Below, one piece after another: positions 1 to 7,827 of a DNA stretch of 19,117 nucleotides (position 1 is its first letter; each line of letters begins with the position of its first letter). Position numbers and translations under genes: made by a program. The notes under the pieces were generated by a model. The model saw only the letters and a program-made list of their open reading frames with translations. It searched no databases and was not told the origin of the DNA. Source of the stretch: JAAAPF01 sp964481035 (GTDB lineage Bacteria > Pseudomonadota > Alphaproteobacteria > Geminicoccales > Geminicoccaceae); assembly GCA_964481035.1 (NCBI GenBank), contig CAYZSE010000062.1:1-19117 (forward strand), written 5' to 3'.

Positions 1-154
1 TGGTCGATTCGTAGACCGTCGAGGTCAGGTGCTGGTCGAGGGTCTCGGGCTCGGCCGTGTTGCCGCGGTGGTAGATCACCTGGGCGTCGGCGGCGGTGAG
101 GCCGGCCGTGAGCGCGGCGGCGAGAACGAGAACGCCGAGGCGTCTGATCGCCAT
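1..154 (-). CDS. Peptide-type ABC transporter substrate-binding protein, N-terminal fragment
   Basis: This is the 5' end of a gene that runs off the left edge; 51 codons are visible. The ATG at 154-152 follows a strong SD (GGGAGG on the minus strand, about 161-169) at normal spacing. The start encodes a signal peptide: MAIRR, a hydrophobic stretch, then ADA before Gln25 as a likely signal peptidase I site. The mature start reads VIYHRGNTAEPETLDQHLTS, which resembles the N-terminus of family 5 (OppA/DppA-type) binding proteins, where an HRGN...EPETLDP-like segment is conserved. The product should be periplasmic and deliver peptides or a related solute to an ABC permease whose genes would lie left of the window. 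Ligand and exact subfamily cannot be judged from so short a piece. It is a different gene from the complete binding protein at 13853-15439. Confidence 0.8.
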   Translation of the reverse strand, partial: MAIRRLGVLVLAAALTAGLTAADAQVIYHRGNTAEPETLDQHLTSTVYEST

Positions 155-288
155 GATGGAGTTCCTCCCGAGGGCGTGCGACGCTGTTGCAGATCGTCAC
201 GATCCGCCGAATGTGGCGCTCCACGCCACGCGCCCGCAAGGTGAGCCGGCGCCGCCTCGTTAAGACTTTCGACCATGCGAGCCCGCCC
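155..288. promoter_or_regulatory. Divergent intergenic region between binding protein and lrgA
   Basis: These 134 bases separate two divergent genes and should hold promoters for both. I cannot point to convincing -35/-10 pairs. A hairpin with 6-bp arms (GTGGCG 213-218, CGCCAC 224-229, loop CTCCA) and a smaller one (GATCG 192-196, CGATC 200-204) are present. A role in expression of either gene is only a guess. Confidence 0.3.
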
Positions 289-636
289 ATGCTGACCGCC
301 CTGACCGCCCTGCTCGTCTGCCAGCTCGGCGGCGAGGTCGTCGCCCGCGCCCTCGCGCTGCCGGTGCCGGGGCCGGTGCTCGGCATGGTGCTCCTCTTCA
401 TCGCGCTCGTCATCCGAGGCCGCGTGCCGGTCGCGCTCGACCAGGTGAGCGGCACGCTCCTGCGGCACCTCTCGCTGCTGTTCGTGCCGGCAGGCGTCGG
501 CGTCATCGCCCATCTCGGCCGCATCCAGGCCGAGCCCTGGGCGCTGCTCTTGGCCCTCGTGCCGGGCACGCTCGTGGCCATCCTCGTCACCGGCTGGGCC
601 ATGAGCCGGCTCGTCACCCCCGAGGACGATCGCTGA
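289..636 (+). CDS. lrgA: CidA/LrgA family membrane protein
   Basis: A 115-residue hydrophobic protein with about four membrane helices, the usual size for the holin-like CidA/LrgA family. Family features are PVPGPVLGMVLL (about residues 24-35) and the LSLLFVPAGVGV segment (about 60-71). The reading frame stays open upstream to 187, but that extension is Arg-rich and non-hydrophobic, while family homology begins at MLTALTALL, so I chose the ATG at 289; its SD is weak. The gene overlaps lrgB by one base (TGATG), so the two are translationally coupled. LrgA/LrgB pairs were described as modulators of murein hydrolase activity and lysis; in Bacillus (PftAB) and plant chloroplasts (PLGG1) relatives move pyruvate or glycolate/glycerate. 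A small-carboxylate transporter is therefore as likely as a lysis role. Whether it is nearer LrgA or CidA cannot be settled by eye. Confidence 0.86.
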   Translation: MLTALTALLVCQLGGEVVARALALPVPGPVLGMVLLFIALVIRGRVPVALDQVSGTLLRHLSLLFVPAGVGVIAHLGRIQAEPWALLLALVPGTLVAILVTGWAMSRLVTPEDDR

Positions 637-1361
637 TGGAGCCCGTGGCCGCGCTCTGGGTCTACCTCGAGACGAGCCCGCTGGCGGCGCTCACCCTCAC
701 CCTCGCCGCCTACCTCACGGGCGACACGATCGCCAGGAAGGCGGGCCGGCATCCGCTCTTGAACCCGGTGCTGCTCGCCGTCCTGCTCATCGCCGCCGTC
801 CTGCTGCCCACGGGCGTCGACTACCAGCGGTACTTCGAGGGCGCGCAGTTCGTCCATTTCCTCCTGGGCCCGGCGACGGTGGCGCTGGCCGTCCCGCTCT
901 ACAAGGAGATCGCGCGTGTCCGCCGTGCGCTTCTGCCCCTGCTCGCGAGCCTCACCCTCGGCTCCGTGACGGCGGCGCTCACGGCCGTGGGCCTCGCCTG
1001 GCTCGCGGGCGCCGGCGCCGAGACGCTCGCCTCGCTGGCACCCAAGTCGGTGACGACCCCCGTCGCCATGGGCATCAGCGAGAAGCTCGGCGGCCTGCCC
1101 TCGCTCACCGCCGCGGTCGTGATCCTCACCGGCATCGTCGGCGCGGCGCTCGGCCCGACCGTCCTCGACCTCGCCCGCATCCACGACCCGCGCGCCCGAG
1201 GCCTCGCCATGGGCACCGCTGCCCACGGCATCGGCACCGCTCGCGCGTTGCAGGTGAGCCAGGTCGCGGGCGCCTTCGCCGGCATCGCCATCGGCCTGAA
1301 CGCGCTCGCGACCGCCTTCCTCCTGCCGCTCCTCTGGGCGCTGGGGGAGCGGTGGCTGTGA
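636..1361 (+). CDS. lrgB: LrgB family membrane protein
   Basis: A 241-residue polytopic inner-membrane protein of normal length for LrgB/CidB. Recognisable family segments are LLGPATVALAVPLYKE (about 76-91), PKSVTTPVAMGISEKLGG (about 135-152) and GLAMGTAAHGIGTARA (about 188-203), the most conserved parts of the family. The start codon shares its A with the lrgA stop, so it is the second gene of a two-gene operon. With LrgA it probably forms one complex, either affecting autolysis or carrying a small organic acid such as pyruvate, glycolate or glycerate. The sequence alone does not choose between these. The separate binding-protein gene on the other side of lrgA points leftward and is not part of this operon. 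Confidence 0.92.
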   Translation: MEPVAALWVYLETSPLAALTLTLAAYLTGDTIARKAGRHPLLNPVLLAVLLIAAVLLPTGVDYQRYFEGAQFVHFLLGPATVALAVPLYKEIARVRRALLPLLASLTLGSVTAALTAVGLAWLAGAGAETLASLAPKSVTTPVAMGISEKLGGLPSLTAAVVILTGIVGAALGPTVLDLARIHDPRARGLAMGTAAHGIGTARALQVSQVAGAFAGIAIGLNALATAFLLPLLWALGERWL

Positions 1362-1441
1362 GCCCTCGCCTTTCCACAGTGGTTGCCGAGAGCGCTGCGC
1401 CATAGTGAAAGCGCGCCGACGTAAGGCAGCCAAGGGTCGCC

Positions 1442-1462
1442 ATGTTGCAGTTTGTGCAACAT
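1442..1462. promoter_or_regulatory. Perfect inverted repeat upstream of fic (candidate operator)
   Basis: ATGTTGCA (1442-1449) and TGCAACAT (1455-1462) are exact reverse complements around the 5-base centre GTTTG. The centre of symmetry lies about 49 bases before the fic start codon, where a promoter and operator are expected. A 21-bp dyad with 13-bp half-site spacing fits a homodimeric helix-turn-helix regulator. The fic product itself has a winged-helix-like C-terminus and is the obvious candidate, but that is inference. Confidence 0.55.
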
Positions 1463-1500
1463 AAGGCCACGCGCTTGCGTCCATACATTCTCACCCAAAT

Positions 1501-2676
1501 ATGCGCACGAAGACGGACAGCACCCTGCCGCCCGAAGCCAACCGTGCCGGCGTCTACATCCGCCAGCCGACCGGCTATCGCGCCTTCACGCCGAAGCCGC
1601 TGCCGCCCGACCTACCGATCCGCATCGACGGCGAGATGCAGGCGCTGCTCTCGACCGCGGAACGCGCCCTCGGCCGCCTCGACGGTGCGGTCCAGAACCT
1701 GCCCGACCCGGACCTGTTCGTTTTCATGTACGTCCGCAAGGAGGCCGTGCTCTCCAGCCAGATCGAGGGCACCCAGTCCTCGCTCAACGACGTGCTCGCC
1801 GCCGAGGCCGAGCTGTTCGACCCGGACCGGCCCAAGGACGTGCCCGAGGTCTTGAACTACGTCGCCGCGATGAACCTCGGCCTCGAGCGCCTCGCCACGC
1901 TGCCGCTCTCCGTCCGCCTCATTCGCGAGATCCACGAGCGGCTGATGCGGGGCGTGCGCGGCCAGGAGCGCCAGCCCGGCGAAATTCGGATCACCCAGAA
2001 CTGGATCGGCCCGGCCGGCACCGGGCTCGGCGACGCCGTCTTCGTCCCGCCGGCGCCGGGCGAGGTGCCGCGGCACCTGGGCGACCTGAAGACGTTCATC
2101 CATGCCGACACGCCCGACCTGCCGGCGCTGGTCAAGGTCGGCCTGGTCCATGCCCAGTTCGAGACCATCCACCCCTTCCTCGACGGCAATGGCCGTGTCG
2201 GCCGCCTGCTCATCACCTTCCTCCTCTGCGAGCGCGAGATCCTGAGCCGGCCGGTGCTCTACCTCTCGCACCATTTCCGCCGCCACCAGCAGCGCTACTA
2301 CGAGCTGCTGCAGGCCATCCGCGACCGAGGCGACCGGGAGACTTGGCTGAAGTTCTTCCTCGACGGCGTCGCCACCGTGGCCAACGAGGCGACGGCGACC
2401 TCGCGCGCCATCGTCTCCTTGCGCGAGGCACACCGGGCCCGGATCATCGAGACGTTCGGCGGTGCCGTCGGCAACGGGCTCAACACCTTGGAGCACCTGT
2501 ACCGGCGGCCGCTCGTCCAAGTGAACGAGGTGAAGGTGCTCCTGGGCTGCGAGTACCCGACCGCCAACGCGGTGGTGCAGCGCCTCGCCGAGGCGGGCAT
2601 CCTCGTCGAGACCACGGGCAACCGCCGCAACCGCCGATTTGCCTATCGCGACTACGTCAGCATTTTCAGCGAGTAA
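1501..2676 (+). CDS. fic: Fic family protein (probable AMP-transferase, class II, with C-terminal winged helix)
   Basis: A 391-residue Fic enzyme, expected to transfer AMP from ATP to a hydroxyl side chain of a target protein. The active-site motif HPFLDGNGRVGR is intact at residues 224-235 (His224 as base, Asp228, Asn230, and the Arg residues that bind phosphates). The autoinhibitory motif [S/T]xxxE[G/N] appears as SSQIEG at 85-90, with Glu89 as the predicted inhibitory glutamate; its place N-terminal to the Fic core makes this a class II enzyme, as in Shewanella SoFic (372 residues). The last 75 or so residues look like a winged-helix domain (NEVKVLLGCEYPTANAVVQ followed by a wing-like GNRRNRR). 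No SD is visible before the ATG. The gene stands alone, convergent with livM, and has no antitoxin-like partner beside it, consistent with built-in inhibition. The protein target is unknown. Confidence 0.93.
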   Translation: MRTKTDSTLPPEANRAGVYIRQPTGYRAFTPKPLPPDLPIRIDGEMQALLSTAERALGRLDGAVQNLPDPDLFVFMYVRKEAVLSSQIEGTQSSLNDVLAAEAELFDPDRPKDVPEVLNYVAAMNLGLERLATLPLSVRLIREIHERLMRGVRGQERQPGEIRITQNWIGPAGTGLGDAVFVPPAPGEVPRHLGDLKTFIHADTPDLPALVKVGLVHAQFETIHPFLDGNGRVGRLLITFLLCEREILSRPVLYLSHHFRRHQQRYYELLQAIRDRGDRETWLKFFLDGVATVANEATATSRAIVSLREAHRARIIETFGGAVGNGLNTLEHLYRRPLVQVNEVKVLLGCEYPTANAVVQRLAEAGILVETTGNRRNRRFAYRDYVSIFSE

Positions 2677-2724
2677 TCGAACGCAGCGACGACCCCCCTG
2701 CGGATGCACAAGACGCAGCTTCCC

Positions 2725-2765
2725 GCGACAGCTCGTTGTCGCTTCGTCAGGCCGCGAGCGCGGCC
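2725..2765. terminator. Two small hairpins between convergent fic and livM
   Basis: The 175-base gap between the ends of fic and livM holds two adjacent stem-loops: GCGACA (2725-2730) with TGTCGC (2737-2742), and GGCCGC (2750-2755) with GCGGCC (2760-2765) around a GAGC loop. Their place between converging genes fits transcription ending on both strands. Neither is followed by a clear T-run, so they are not textbook Rho-independent terminators. I see no gene in this gap. Confidence 0.35.
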
Positions 2766-2851
2766 AGGCAGCGGAGGGTCATCGCAAATCTCGGGCGACG
2801 CGCCGGGCGTTCGGCAGATCCAGGCCCAGGCCCGTATGCTCCTCGGCAGCT

Positions 2852-3931
2852 CTAATAAGGAAACGGCCAGGTGCGGAGCTTCGCCTTGAAGAGCTGCCAG
2901 AGGCGGGCGAGGCCGTGCGGCTCGAGGATGAGAAAGGCGACGATGAGCGCACCCATGATCATGAACTCGAGGTGCGAGGCGAGCTCGACGGCGTTCTGCA
3001 GGCCGAGCGCCAGGAGGGCCTGGTTGAGGGCGATCGGCAGCAGCACGATGAAGGCGGCGCCTAGAAAGCAGCCCAAGATCGTGCCGAGCCCGCCGATGAC
3101 GATCATGAACAGCACCTCGAACGAGACGTTGATCTCGAAGGCGAGTGCTTCGACCGAGCCCGTGTAGATGAACGCCCAGAGCGCGCCGGCGATGCCGATG
3201 TAGAAGGAGCTGATGGCGAACGCGGAGAGCTTCGTCGTCGTCGGGCGGATGCCCATGATCTCGGCGGCGATGTCCATGTCGCGGATGGCCATCCAGCCCC
3301 GGCCGAGCTTGGCACGGGTCATGTTCTTCGCGAGCCAGGCGAGGACGACGACGAGGGTCAGCACGAACAGGTACTTGGCCGTGGGCGTGCCCGCGGACCC
3401 GGTGACGACCACGCCCGGGGCGATCTCGCGCGGCGGCGCGCTGATGACGCCCGAGGCCGAGTAGTTCGTGAACCACGGGTTCTTGTTGTAGAGCCAGACG
3501 AGGAAGAACTGCGCGGCGAGCGTCGCCACGGCGAGGTAGAAGCCCTTGATCCGCAGGCTCGGCAGGCCGAACAGCACGCCGACCAACGCCGTGATGACGC
3601 CCGCGAGCAGCAGCACGACGACGAAGTGCAGCTCGGGGAAGGCCGTCGTCAGCTTGTACGCCGCGAAGGCCCCGGTCGCCATGAAGCCGCCCGTGCCGAG
3701 CGACAGCTGGCCGGCGTAGCCCGTCAGAATGTTCAGCCCGAGCGCCGCCAGCGCGTAGATCAGGAGCGGCAGCATGATCGTGGTGAGCCAGTAGTCGCTG
3801 GCGAGCAGCGGCATCACCACGAACGCCACCACCAGGATGACGGCAAAGCCGATGCGGTCCTGCACCAGCGGGAAGATCTGCTGGTCGGCCTGGTAGGTCG
3901 TCTTGTACTGGCCGGTCTCGAGGTAGAACAT
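2852..3931 (-). CDS. livM: Branched-chain amino acid-type ABC transporter permease LivM
   Basis: A 359-residue membrane permease of the HAAT (LivM) family. It begins MFYLETGQYKTTYQADQ, the soluble N-terminal lead typical of LivM proteins in acyl-CoA-ligase-linked operons, followed by about nine hydrophobic segments. LNILTGYAGQLSLGTGGFMA (about residues 84-103) is the conserved LivM motif, and the cytoplasmic loop contains KLGRGWMAIRDMDIAAEIMGI, the EAA-like ATPase-contact region. With LivH it forms the transmembrane pore. It is the last gene of the operon, four bases after livH, and is followed by the convergent fic gene and not by livF or livK. Substrate is unknown; a carboxylate that the co-transcribed ligase can activate is likely. 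Confidence 0.93.
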   Translation of the reverse strand: MFYLETGQYKTTYQADQQIFPLVQDRIGFAVILVVAFVVMPLLASDYWLTTIMLPLLIYALAALGLNILTGYAGQLSLGTGGFMATGAFAAYKLTTAFPELHFVVVLLLAGVITALVGVLFGLPSLRIKGFYLAVATLAAQFFLVWLYNKNPWFTNYSASGVISAPPREIAPGVVVTGSAGTPTAKYLFVLTLVVVLAWLAKNMTRAKLGRGWMAIRDMDIAAEIMGIRPTTTKLSAFAISSFYIGIAGALWAFIYTGSVEALAFEINVSFEVLFMIVIGGLGTILGCFLGAAFIVLLPIALNQALLALGLQNAVELASHLEFMIMGALIVAFLILEPHGLARLWQLFKAKLRTWPFPY

Positions 3932-3935
3932 CGGC

Positions 3936-4865
3936 TCACACCCGCTCGATGATCTTCTCGCCGAACAGTCCCTGCGGGCGGAAGAGCAAGAAGACCGTGG
4001 CGATCAGGTAGGCGAACCAGTCCTGGGAGGCGCCGCCGTGCAGGCCCGCCCAGAAGACCTCGAAGACGTTCTCGCCGGCGCCGATGATGAGCCCGCCGAG
4101 GATGGCGCCGGGCACGGAGGTCAGCCCGCCGAGGATGAGCACCGGCAGCGCCTTGAGGGCGATCAGCGCGAGCGAGAACTGCACCCCGAGCTTGGCGCCC
4201 CACATGATGCCGGCGACGAGGCCGACGATGCCGGCGACCGACCAGACGATGGTCCAGATGACCTGCAAGGGGATGCCGACGCTCATCGCCGCCGCATGGT
4301 CGTCGGCGACGGCGCGAAGCGCCCGGCCGGTGGCCGTGTAGCGAAAGAAGAGCACGAGGCTCGCCACCAGCAAGCCGCAGACCGTCGCGGCGACGACGTC
4401 GAAGGTGTTCATGAAGAGCCCGCCGACGATCAGCGGGTCGGTGGGAATGCCGATGTCGAGCGGGCGCACCTCGGAGCCCCACAGCATCAGGGCGAAGCCG
4501 TCCAGGAAGAAGGTGATGCCGATGGTCGCCATGAAGAGCGAGATCGGCGGCTGGCCGACGAGCGGCCTGAGCACCGCCCGCTCGATGGCGAAGGCGAGCA
4601 CGACCATGACGCCCGCGGTGGCGACCAGAGCGAGCAGCAGCGGCGCACCGAGATCGGCGAGGCCGGCGAAGGTCAGCGCCGCGAACAGCACCATCGCCCC
4701 CTGGGCGAAGTTGAAGACGCCCGAAGCCTTGAAGATGAGGACGAAGCCCAAGGCCACGAGCGAATACATGACGCCCGTCAACAGCCCGCCGATCAGCACC
4801 TCGAAGAAGAACGGCGGGTAGGCCATGATCTCGGCGATGGGCGTGAGCAGGATGGCGTCGAGCAA
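3936..4865 (-). CDS. livH: Branched-chain amino acid-type ABC transporter permease LivH
   Basis: A 309-residue polytopic permease of the LivH family. The segment FFFEVLIGGLLTGVMYSLVA and the following GFVLIFKASGVFNFAQGAMV are hallmarks of LivH, as is the C-terminal GGLTSVPGAILGGLIIG and FLLFRPQGLFG. The start is probably a TTG at 4865-4863, because GGGAGG (minus strand, 4876-4871) sits five bases before it; the next in-frame start, ATG at 4826, has no comparable SD. Choosing the ATG would shorten the protein by 13 residues without touching the family domain. The gene lies 36 bases after livG and four before livM, in one operon. It works as a heterodimer with LivM. Confidence 0.93.
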   Translation of the reverse strand: MLDAILLTPIAEIMAYPPFFFEVLIGGLLTGVMYSLVALGFVLIFKASGVFNFAQGAMVLFAALTFAGLADLGAPLLLALVATAGVMVVLAFAIERAVLRPLVGQPPISLFMATIGITFFLDGFALMLWGSEVRPLDIGIPTDPLIVGGLFMNTFDVVAATVCGLLVASLVLFFRYTATGRALRAVADDHAAAMSVGIPLQVIWTIVWSVAGIVGLVAGIMWGAKLGVQFSLALIALKALPVLILGGLTSVPGAILGGLIIGAGENVFEVFWAGLHGGASQDWFAYLIATVFLLFRPQGLFGEKIIERV

Positions 4866-4901
4866 GGCGGCCTCCCTCGGACCGGTCGTGGCGGTGGCGC
4901 G

Positions 4902-5735
4902 TCAGTCGTTCGGGACGCCGAGATAGGCGGCGATGACCTCGGGATCGGCACGGACCGCATCCGGCGTGCCGTCGGCGAGCAGCTCGCCGTAGTCGAGGAC
5001 GACGACGCGATCGGAGATGTCCATGACCACGCCCATGTCGTGCTCGATGAGGGCGACGGTGGTGCCGAACTCCTCGTTCACGTCCATGATGAAGCGGCAC
5101 ATGTCCTCCTTCTCCTCGACGTTCATGCCCGCCATCGGCTCGTCGAGCAGCAGGAGCTCGGGCTCGGTGGCGAGCGCGCGGGCGAGCTCGACCCGCTTCT
5201 GCAGGCCGTAGGGCAGCTTGCCCACCGGCGTGTGGCGGTGCGCCTGGATCTCGAGGAAGTCGATCAGCGTCTCGCAGTGCCGGCGATGCTCGATCTCCTC
5301 GCGGCGCGCGCGTCCGACGTAGAGCATCTGCTCGAGCCACGAGCCGTGCATCTTCAGCATCCGCCCCGTCATGACGTTGTCGAGCGTGCTCATGCCCTTG
5401 AAGAGCGCGATGTTCTGGAAGGTCCGGGCGATGCCGTTGCGGGCGGCGAAGTTCGGCCGCATCGCCCTGAGCTTCTTTCCCTTGAAGGTGATCCGACCCT
5501 CTTGGGGCTGGTAGAAGCCGTTGACGACGTTGAGCATCGAGGACTTGCCGGCGCCGTTGGGCCCGATGATGGCCCGGATCTCGCCGCGCCGGATGTCGAA
5601 GCTCACCCCCGAGAGCGCGCGCACCCCGCCGAAGCGCAGCGTCACGCCCTCGACCGCGAGCAGCACCTCGCCGATGGCGCGGGTGCGCGCCGGTCGGGCG
5701 GCCGTGGCGTGACGCGGCTCGAGCGTGGCGTCCAT
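4902..5735 (-). CDS. livG: Branched-chain amino acid-type ABC transporter ATP-binding protein LivG
   Basis: A 277-residue ABC ATPase. Walker A is GPNGAGKSS at residues 58-66, the Q-loop is in ARTFQNIALF, Walker B is ELLLLDEPMAG, and the H-loop is IEHDMGVVM. The signature is LPYGLQKRVELARAL, replacing the usual LSGGQ; I recognise this variant from LivG proteins in ligase-linked operons. A 20-residue Arg/Ala-rich leader precedes the ABC domain. The ATG shares a base with the stop of the ligase gene (TGATG), indicating translational coupling. LivG normally pairs with LivF; since no livF is present here, the partner must be encoded elsewhere or LivG may act as a homodimer. Confidence 0.93.
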   Translation of the reverse strand: MDATLEPRHATAARPARTRAIGEVLLAVEGVTLRFGGVRALSGVSFDIRRGEIRAIIGPNGAGKSSMLNVVNGFYQPQEGRITFKGKKLRAMRPNFAARNGIARTFQNIALFKGMSTLDNVMTGRMLKMHGSWLEQMLYVGRARREEIEHRRHCETLIDFLEIQAHRHTPVGKLPYGLQKRVELARALATEPELLLLDEPMAGMNVEEKEDMCRFIMDVNEEFGTTVALIEHDMGVVMDISDRVVVLDYGELLADGTPDAVRADPEVIAAYLGVPND

Positions 5736-7651
5736 CAGGCCGCCTCCTTCACGCGCGCGGCGGTGTCGAGGATCTTCATCTCCGCCTTGATGCGCCCCTT
5801 GCGGCCGTCCTCGAAGGTGACCTCGCTCTCGATCTGCACGCGCTCACGGCCGGCGTAGAGCGCGTCGATGAGCGCTTCGTAGCGCTCGTCGATGATGTTG
5901 CGCCGGACCTTGCGGGTGCGGGTCAGCTCGCCGTCGTCGGCGTCGAGTTCCTTGAACAGCAAGAGGAAACGCGCGATGCGCTGCGCTTCGGGCAGGCTGG
6001 CGTTGACCTGCGCGACTTCGCCCGTCAGGAGCTCCTGCACCCGCCCGTTGGCGGCCAGGTTGGCATAGGTCGTGAAGCCGATGCGGTGCTGCTCGGCCCA
6101 CTTGGCGACCATCGAGTAGCGGATGCAGATGATCGCCGCGACGTAGGCTCGACCGTGCCCGAGGACGACGCACTCGGCGATATAGGGCGAGAACTTGAGC
6201 TTGTTCTCGATGTACATCGGCGAGAAGCGGTCGCCGGCGGTGGTCGTGGCGATGTCCTTGAGCCGGTCGATGACGACGAGACGGCCCTTGGCGTCGAGAT
6301 AGCCGGCGTCGCCCGTCGCCATCCAGCCCTCCCCGTCGACGGCCTTCGCGCTCTCCTCCGGTGCTCGGTAGTAGCCGAGGAACAGGTTGGGGTGACGCGT
6401 CACGATCTCGCCGACGCCTTGCGCGTCGGGGTTGTCGATCCGGATCTCGACGCCCGCGAACGGCACCCCGGAGCTGTCGAAGTCGATGTCGGCGCCCTGT
6501 TGCAGCGTGTAGGCGCCGACCAGCTCGGTCTGGCCGTAGAGCTGGCGCAGCGGCACGCCCATGGCGAGGAAGAACTTGAAGGTGTCGGGCCCGAGCGCCG
6601 CGCCGCCGGTCGCCGCCGACTTGACCTTGCTGAAGCCCAGCCGGTCCTTGAGCGTCCGGAAGAGGAAGGCGTCGGCGAACCAGTCGCGGCGGCCCTCCTC
6701 CAGCGCCGCGAGGCCCCGCGTCATGGCCGTCGCGTAGAGCCACCTGGTCGCCTTCGAGGCATCCATGATGCGCGCGCGGACGTCGGCGGCGGTCTCCTCC
6801 CACACCCGGGGTGCCAGCAGCAGATGGGTCGGCCCGATCTCGCGCATGTCCCGCATCGCGGTTGCCCCGCTCTCCGGGAAGTTGACCCGGATGCGCGCGA
6901 TCAGCGGCATCACCGCGACATAGACCTGCTCCATGATCCAGGGCAGCGGCAGCAGGCAGACATAGTCGTCGTCGGGCCCGCGCGGGTCGACCTCGAGGTA
7001 GCGCGCGCAGTGGCGGATGAAGCGCCCGTGCGGCAGCATCGCGAGCTTGGGGTTAGAGGTCGTGCCCGAGGTGGTGCAGAGGACGGCCACGTCCTCGCCC
7101 CGCACCGCGTCGACGAGCCGGTCGAAGAGCCCCGGATCGTCGTCGTGCCGCGCGGCGCCTCGCGCCTTCAGATCGGGCCAGGAGACGAGCCGCGGATCGT
7201 CATATTTCCGCATCCCGCGCTCGTCGTGGAAGACGATGTGGCGGAGGTGCGGCAGCCGGTCGCCGAGCTCGAGGAGCTTGTCGACCTGCTCCTCGTCCTC
7301 GGCGATGACGACCTTGGCCGCGGCGTAGTCGAGGAGATAGGCCGCCTCGTCGCCGAGAATGTCCTCGTACAGGCCGAGCGACACGGCACCCGCGGCGTGC
7401 GTTGCCCACTCGCTCCACACCCAGCTCGGCCGATTGCGACCCAGCAGCGCCACGACGTCGTCTCGGCCGACGCCGAGGTCCGTGAGCCCGAGCGCCACGG
7501 CCCGGACCTCGCCGAGCACGTCGCTCCAGCGGTACTCGTTCCAGATGCCGAGGTCCTTCTCGCGCATGGCCACGTCGTCGCCGTGCACGGTGCCGTTGTG
7601 GCGCAGGAGCTTGGCCGAGGTGTCGAGACGGCCGAGGTCGGGCAGCGTCAT
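5735..7651 (-). CDS. AMP-dependent acyl-CoA synthetase/ligase (long-chain fatty acid-CoA ligase-like)
   Basis: A 638-residue member of the adenylate-forming (ANL) superfamily that would activate a carboxylic acid with ATP and join it to coenzyme A. The P-loop-like motif is TTSGTTSNPK near residue 195; YGQTEL near 370, TGDAGYL near 445 and IDRLKDI near 460 complete the adenylation site, and TRTRKVRR near the C-terminus supplies the probable catalytic lysine. The length matches FadD15/long-chain-type ligases. The start is the ATG at 7651, preceded by GGAG with five bases between; the frame continues upstream without homology. The gene leads the operon with livG, livH and livM, so imported acid is probably captured as its CoA ester. 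Whether the substrate is a fatty, branched or aromatic acid cannot be told by eye. Confidence 0.9.
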   Translation of the reverse strand: MTLPDLGRLDTSAKLLRHNGTVHGDDVAMREKDLGIWNEYRWSDVLGEVRAVALGLTDLGVGRDDVVALLGRNRPSWVWSEWATHAAGAVSLGLYEDILGDEAAYLLDYAAAKVVIAEDEEQVDKLLELGDRLPHLRHIVFHDERGMRKYDDPRLVSWPDLKARGAARHDDDPGLFDRLVDAVRGEDVAVLCTTSGTTSNPKLAMLPHGRFIRHCARYLEVDPRGPDDDYVCLLPLPWIMEQVYVAVMPLIARIRVNFPESGATAMRDMREIGPTHLLLAPRVWEETAADVRARIMDASKATRWLYATAMTRGLAALEEGRRDWFADAFLFRTLKDRLGFSKVKSAATGGAALGPDTFKFFLAMGVPLRQLYGQTELVGAYTLQQGADIDFDSSGVPFAGVEIRIDNPDAQGVGEIVTRHPNLFLGYYRAPEESAKAVDGEGWMATGDAGYLDAKGRLVVIDRLKDIATTTAGDRFSPMYIENKLKFSPYIAECVVLGHGRAYVAAIICIRYSMVAKWAEQHRIGFTTYANLAANGRVQELLTGEVAQVNASLPEAQRIARFLLLFKELDADDGELTRTRKVRRNIIDERYEALIDALYAGRERVQIESEVTFEDGRKGRIKAEMKILDTAARVKEAA

Positions 7652-7827
7652 GCGCGCTCCGTCGTCGTTGTCCGCGCGACGAGCGCGCGGCTCCTCCCTG
7701 CAGGCGATGCTCGCCCCTTTGCTCATATCTCGTATACCGAAACGAAACGCTCGCCGCCAGCCCCGACGTCCTCGGGCGCGAATCGTCCGCAAACCAACTC
7801 GAACGCCCGCCCTGCGACGGCGCAGGC
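7652..7827 (-). promoter_or_regulatory. Leader region of the ligase-liv operon
   Basis: This 176-base gap follows the DMT exporter gene and precedes the ligase start on the minus strand. It contains a 7-bp GC hairpin (7672-7678 with 7684-7690, loop ACGAG on the plus strand). Upstream of it is a strong but apparently unused SD (GGGAGGAG, 7698-7691) with no start codon at proper distance. A possible -10 (TATACG at 7736-7731) has only a poor -35. The doubled CGAAA in 7738-7748 could be part of a regulator site. None of these is certain. Confidence 0.3.

Noticed and set aside
187..288. N-terminal extension of the LrgA reading frame.
   Set aside because: Arg-rich and unlike the family, which begins at the hydrophobic MLTALTALL segment.
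2652..3476. A 274-codon minus-strand frame overlapping the end of livM and the gap after it.
   Set aside because: It is an out-of-frame shadow rich in Arg, His and Pro; livM in its own frame has complete family motifs to 2852.
4864..4901. Possible frameshift or missing gene between livG and livH.
   Set aside because: The 36-base gap contains the livH SD and no broken coding sequence; both flanking genes are full length.
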